Part shown: positions 20,185 to 22,944 of the stretch, piece by piece | How the letters are laid out: every line of letters begins with the position of its first letter | How positions within the stretch are numbered: the stretch's first letter is position 1 | NCBI GenBank assembly: GCA_934650095.1 | Contig: CAKUFT010000023.1 | Coordinates: forward strand, 1-22,944 | Length of the DNA stretch: 22,944 nucleotides | Reading direction: 5' to 3' | From: an uncultured Collinsella sp. | Lineage (GTDB): Bacteria; Actinomycetota; Coriobacteriia; Coriobacteriales; Coriobacteriaceae | The notes under the pieces: generated by a model | The model's input: the letters and a program-made list of their open reading frames with translations, nothing else | What the model was told of the DNA's origin: nothing | Database searches by the model: none | Program-made: the position numbers and the translations under genes

Positions 20185-20655
20185 ATGGACGCAAGCCAGA
20201 TCGTACTGACCGCTGAGGGCCGCCAGAAGCTCGTCGAGGAGCTCGCCTGGCGTGAGGGCGATTACGCCAAGGAGATCGTCGAGGACATCAAGGAAGCCCG
20301 CGCGTTCGGCGACCTTTCGGAGAACTCCGAGTACGATGCCGCCAAGGACAAGCAGGCCCAGAATGCTGCTCGTATCGCCGAGATCCAGGCCATTCTTGCC
20401 AACGCTCAGGTTGCTGCCACCACGGGCGATCTGACCGTCTCCATCGGTTCCACCGTTTCGCTGATTGATCCCAACGGCGAGGTCATGGAAGTCACGCTCG
20501 TTGGTACCACCGAGACCAACTCGCTCGAGCACAAGATTTCCAACGAGTCTCCGGTCGGTCACGCCATCATCGGTCACGGCGAGGGCGACTCCGTCGAGGT
20601 CGTTACGCCTTCCGGCAAGACTCGCGTCTACACCATCGCCAAGATCGCACGCTAG
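20185..20655 (+). CDS. greA: Transcription elongation factor GreA
   Basis: 156 residues, normal length. GreA enters the secondary channel of RNA polymerase and triggers cleavage of backtracked transcripts. The N-terminal coiled coil (about 8-75) contains the acidic tip ARAFGDLSENSEYDAAK (39-55), whose D and E residues place the metal. The C-terminal FKBP-like domain has GSTVSLID, the S-N-E-S-P-V-G-H-A-I-I-G-H block (119-131) and VEVVTPSGKTRVYTI. The ATG at 20185 follows GGGGAGAT; an in-frame TTG 30 nt upstream lacks such a site. It is followed by lysS after 79 bp; the greA-lysS pairing is common in bacteria. Confidence 0.96.
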   Translation: MDASQIVLTAEGRQKLVEELAWREGDYAKEIVEDIKEARAFGDLSENSEYDAAKDKQAQNAARIAEIQAILANAQVAATTGDLTVSIGSTVSLIDPNGEVMEVTLVGTTETNSLEHKISNESPVGHAIIGHGEGDSVEVVTPSGKTRVYTIAKIAR

Positions 20656-20659
20656 ACCA

Positions 20660-20716
20660 CGGTCCCGCGTAAAGGTATGTTTTCGCTCCCTGGGACCGAA
20701 TCCTGGGGAGCGTTTT
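20660..20716 (+). terminator. Terminator with competing upstream pairing, greA-lysS gap
   Basis: CGCTCCC (20684-20690) pairs with GGGAGCG (20706-20712), followed by TTTTAGTTT: terminator-like. Separately CGGTCCC (20660-20666) pairs exactly with GGGACCG (20692-20698), which lies in the loop of the first stem. The two stems interleave, so they cannot both form as simple hairpins. This is the layout of a terminator/antiterminator pair, but no ligand aptamer fits in the 79-bp gap. Confidence 0.5.
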
Positions 20717-20734
20717 AGTTTGAGGAGCTAACTT

Positions 20735-22699
20735 ATGGCAGAGAACCAGAACGCCGCCGATCAGGCATCGACGCTCAACGACGAGCGCGCCACCCGCCTG
20801 GCCAAGCGTGCCGCCCTGTTCGAGGCGGGCCAGAACCCCTATCCCGAGCACTCTGAGCTTGAGGACTACGTTGCCGATATCGAGGCTAAGTACGCCGAGC
20901 TTGCCGATGGCGAGGACACCGAGGACGTCGTGAAGATCGCCGGCCGTGTGGTCGCCAAGCGCGGTCAGGGCAAGATCATGTTCATCGTCGTGCGCGATGC
21001 GACTGCCGAGATTCAGCTGTTCTGCCGCATCAACGACATGGACGAGGCTGCCTGGAATACGCTCAAGGCCCTCGACCTGGGCGACATCCTGGGCGTGACC
21101 GGTGTGGTCGTGCGCACCCAGCGCGGCCAGCTCTCCGTTGCCCCTAAGAGCGCAACCCTGCTTTCCAAGGCTGTTCGTCCGCTGCCCGAGAAGTTCCACG
21201 GTCTTTCCGACAAGGAGACCCGCTATCGTCAGCGCTATGTCGACCTGATCGCCAACGACGACGTTCGCGAGACCTTCCGTAAGCGTTCGCAGATTCTTTC
21301 CACCTTCCGTCGCTTTATGGAGTCCGACGGCTACATGGAGGTCGAAACCCCCATCCTGCAGACCATCCAGGGCGGCGCTACTGCCAAGCCGTTCATCACG
21401 CACTTCAACGCGCTCGATCAGGAGTGCTACCTGCGCATTGCTACCGAGCTGCACCTCAAGCGCTGCATCGTCGGCGGTTTTGAGCGCGTGTTCGAGATCG
21501 GCCGTATCTTCCGTAACGAGGGCATGGACCTCACCCACAACCCCGAGTTCACCACGATGGAGGCCTACCGTGCCTTCTCCGACCTCGAGGGCATGAAGGC
21601 GCTCGCCCAGGGCGTTATCAAGGCTGCGAACAAGGCCATCGGCAACCCCGAGGTTATCGAGTACCAGGGCCAGACCATCGACCTTTCTGGTGAGTGGGCC
21701 AGCCGTCCCATGACCGACATCGTCTCCGACGTGCTCGGCAAGCAGGTCACCATCGACACGCCGGTCGAGGAACTTGCTGCCGCCGCGCGCGAGAAGGGTC
21801 TGGAGATTAAGCCCGAGTGGACCGCCGGCAAGATTATCGCCGAGATCTACGATGAGCTGGGTGAGGACACCATCGTCAACCCCACGTTCGTGTGCGATTA
21901 CCCCATCGAGGTCAGCCCGCTTGCCAAGCGCTTTGAGGACGACCCGCGCCTGACGCACCGCTTTGAGCTGGTTATCGCCGGCCACGAGTACGCCAACGCG
22001 TTCTCCGAGCTCAACGACCCGGTCGACCAGGCCGAGCGCTTTGCCGCTCAGATGGCCGAGAAGGCTGGCGGCGACGACGAGGCTATGGAGTACGACGAGG
22101 ATTACGTGCGCGCCCTCGAGTACGGTATGCCTCCCGCGGGCGGCATCGGCATCGGTATCGACCGCGTGGTCATGCTGCTCACCAACCAGGCTTCTATCCG
22201 CGACGTCCTGCTGTTCCCGCACATGAAGCCCGAGAAGGGTTTCCAGTCCGGTGCCGCTGCCGCCAAGGCTGCCGAGGCCGGCAACGCCGCAAGCCCGTTC
22301 GTCAAGCCGCTCAAGCCCACGGTCGATTATTCCAAGATTGCCGTCGAGCCGCTGTTTGAGGAGTTCGTCGACTTTGATACCTTCTCCAAGAGCGATTTCC
22401 GCGCTGTGAAGGTCAAGGCATGCGAGGCCGTCAAGAAGTCCAAGAAGCTGCTGAACTTTACGCTCGATGACGGTACCGGTACCGACCGCACCATCCTCTC
22501 CGGCATCCATGGCTACTATGAGCCCGAGGACCTGGTCGGCAAAACCCTGCTCGCCATCACCAATCTGCCTCCGCGTAAGATGATGGGCATCCCCAGCTGT
22601 GGCATGCTCATCAGTGCCATCCACGAGGAGGAGGGCGAGGAGCGCCTCAACCTGATTCAGCTCGACGCCTCCATCCCCGCCGGCGCAAAGATGTACTAA
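20735..22699 (+). CDS. lysS: Lysyl-tRNA synthetase (class II) with C-terminal tRNA-binding domain
   Basis: 654 residues against about 500 for usual LysS. The N-terminal OB-fold anticodon-binding domain (about 65-150, VKIAGRVVAKRGQGKIMF) is followed by the class II catalytic core: motif 1 FRRFMESDGYMEVETPIL (191-208), motif 2 IFRNEGMDLTHNPEFTTMEAY (258-278) and motif 3 GIGIGIDRVVMLL (470-482). The synthetase proper ends near 503. An Ala-rich linker (505-520) leads to an extra OB-fold domain (about 538-654). Its FSKSDFRAVKVKACEAVKKSKKLL, ILSGIHGYYEPEDLVGK and NLPPRKMMGIPSCGML blocks match the Trbp111/EMAP-II-like domain of MetG. The extra domain probably raises tRNA affinity. TGAGGAG (20720-20726) marks the start. 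Confidence 0.96.
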   Translation: MAENQNAADQASTLNDERATRLAKRAALFEAGQNPYPEHSELEDYVADIEAKYAELADGEDTEDVVKIAGRVVAKRGQGKIMFIVVRDATAEIQLFCRINDMDEAAWNTLKALDLGDILGVTGVVVRTQRGQLSVAPKSATLLSKAVRPLPEKFHGLSDKETRYRQRYVDLIANDDVRETFRKRSQILSTFRRFMESDGYMEVETPILQTIQGGATAKPFITHFNALDQECYLRIATELHLKRCIVGGFERVFEIGRIFRNEGMDLTHNPEFTTMEAYRAFSDLEGMKALAQGVIKAANKAIGNPEVIEYQGQTIDLSGEWASRPMTDIVSDVLGKQVTIDTPVEELAAAAREKGLEIKPEWTAGKIIAEIYDELGEDTIVNPTFVCDYPIEVSPLAKRFEDDPRLTHRFELVIAGHEYANAFSELNDPVDQAERFAAQMAEKAGGDDEAMEYDEDYVRALEYGMPPAGGIGIGIDRVVMLLTNQASIRDVLLFPHMKPEKGFQSGAAAAKAAEAGNAASPFVKPLKPTVDYSKIAVEPLFEEFVDFDTFSKSDFRAVKVKACEAVKKSKKLLNFTLDDGTGTDRTILSGIHGYYEPEDLVGKTLLAITNLPPRKMMGIPSCGMLISAIHEEEGEERLNLIQLDASIPAGAKMY

Positions 22700-22701
22700 T
22701 T

Positions 22702-22841
22702 GGTTCCGCCGTTCTACCGAACGGCGGACCGGCCGACGCTGCGCGGGCCGCATTTGGACAATCTGACGTTCAACTTCAAGGGCGCGACCAGAAGGTCAGC
22801 GCCCTTTCGTTTCACGTCACCTTGTCTCAAATGCGGCCCGC
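22702..22841. terminator. Nested inverted repeats, probable bidirectional terminator after lysS
   Basis: Right after the lysS stop, GGTTCCGCCGTTC (22702-22714) pairs with GAACGGCGGACC (22719-22730) with one bulge but no T-run. Then a nested set follows: an outer arm GCGGGCCGCATTTGGACAA (22743-22761) pairs with TTGTCTCAAATGCGGCCCGC (22822-22841); TGACG (22764-22768) pairs with CGTCA (22815-22819); and the core AAGGGCGC-GACC-AGAA-GGTC-A-GCGCCCTT (22778-22806) is followed by TCGTTT. The core is a plausible intrinsic terminator. The remainder to 22944 holds only a small GCTGGC...GCCAGC hairpin and no gene I can support. Confidence 0.65.
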
Positions 22842-22944
22842 TCGCTGGCGTTGCCAGCACATCGATGTAGTCGTTGGGTGTTCCTATAGTTTTGTCAACC
22901 GCCGGGGCTACTCCCGGTAGGGCACCCGGTCGCGCATCACGGCG

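Noticed and set aside
20684..20712. T-box leader before lysS, because TGGGACCG resembles the T-box TGGNACCG core
   Set aside because: The whole gap is only 79 bp, with no room for stem I and a specifier loop unless they lie inside greA. The match is short and sits in the loop of a terminator stem.
20603..22753. Long open frame on the minus strand opposite lysS (716 codons)
   Set aside because: A mirror of lysS codon usage; it is Leu/Gly/Val/Asp-rich with no domain motifs, and lysS is unmistakable on the + strand.
22908..22944. Possible C-terminus of a minus-strand gene (AVMRDRVPYRE then stop) entering from the right edge
   Set aside because: Twelve codons are too few to separate from chance, although a convergent gene would fit the bidirectional-looking terminator at 22743-22841.
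1..22944. CRISPR array, insertion sequence, prophage or defence island
   Set aside because: No spaced direct-repeat array, transposase, integrase, capsid or nuclease gene is visible; apart from the small repeats described, the content is ordinary housekeeping.

Overview
The window is a GC-rich chromosomal segment of housekeeping genes. Every protein gene I can support lies on the + strand; the one minus-strand gene is a tRNA-Val. Gene content and order suggest an Actinomycetota member, most likely Coriobacteriia (Collinsella-like). The pointers are a fused two-ATPase ECF module, an argCJBD cluster preceded by ArgR-type boxes, a murI-rph-rdgB order also found in actinobacteria, and a Firmicutes-like veg-ispE pair. 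The assignment is inference, because no rRNA or species marker is present.

Layout. 1-590: an ~81-bp hairpin repeat (2.3 copies), a promoter and a clear FMN riboswitch. 591-3882: a riboflavin ECF transporter (ribU, fused ecfA1-ecfA2, ecfT) with overlapping genes. 3913-4802: two tandem paralogous FMN-binding split-barrel proteins. 4803-5067: a 16-bp perfect inverted repeat, then tandem ARG boxes. 5068-9955: argC, argJ, argB and argD, which convert N-acetylglutamyl phosphate chemistry toward ornithine. 9956-10728: the argD terminator, a 224-bp AT-rich element bounded by 32-bp inverted repeats, a hairpin-rich stretch and a minus-strand tRNA-Val with its terminator. 10729-12609: asnB. 12722-18254: murE, a HAD phosphatase, murI, rph, rdgB and dtd (cell-wall precursors, RNA maturation and metabolite/tRNA proofreading). 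18369-19564: veg and ispE. 19614-19690: tRNA-Pro(CGG). 19803-20078: tatA. 20185-22699: greA and lysS. 22700-22944: a large nested inverted-repeat terminator.

How it fits together. The first block looks like flavin supply (FMN-sensed uptake) placed next to flavin-binding proteins. The arg block is probably repressed by ArgR, and its NAG kinase has the N-terminal helix typical of arginine-inhibited enzymes. The rest is growth-related housekeeping.

I saw no CRISPR array, insertion-sequence transposase, prophage or obvious new defence system. The items most worth a second look are the LysRS carrying a C-terminal MetG/Trbp111-type tRNA-binding domain, the 32-bp inverted-repeat element at 10069-10292, the FMN-riboswitch-controlled ECF module beside two flavin-protein paralogues, and the structured leaders before argJ and lysS.
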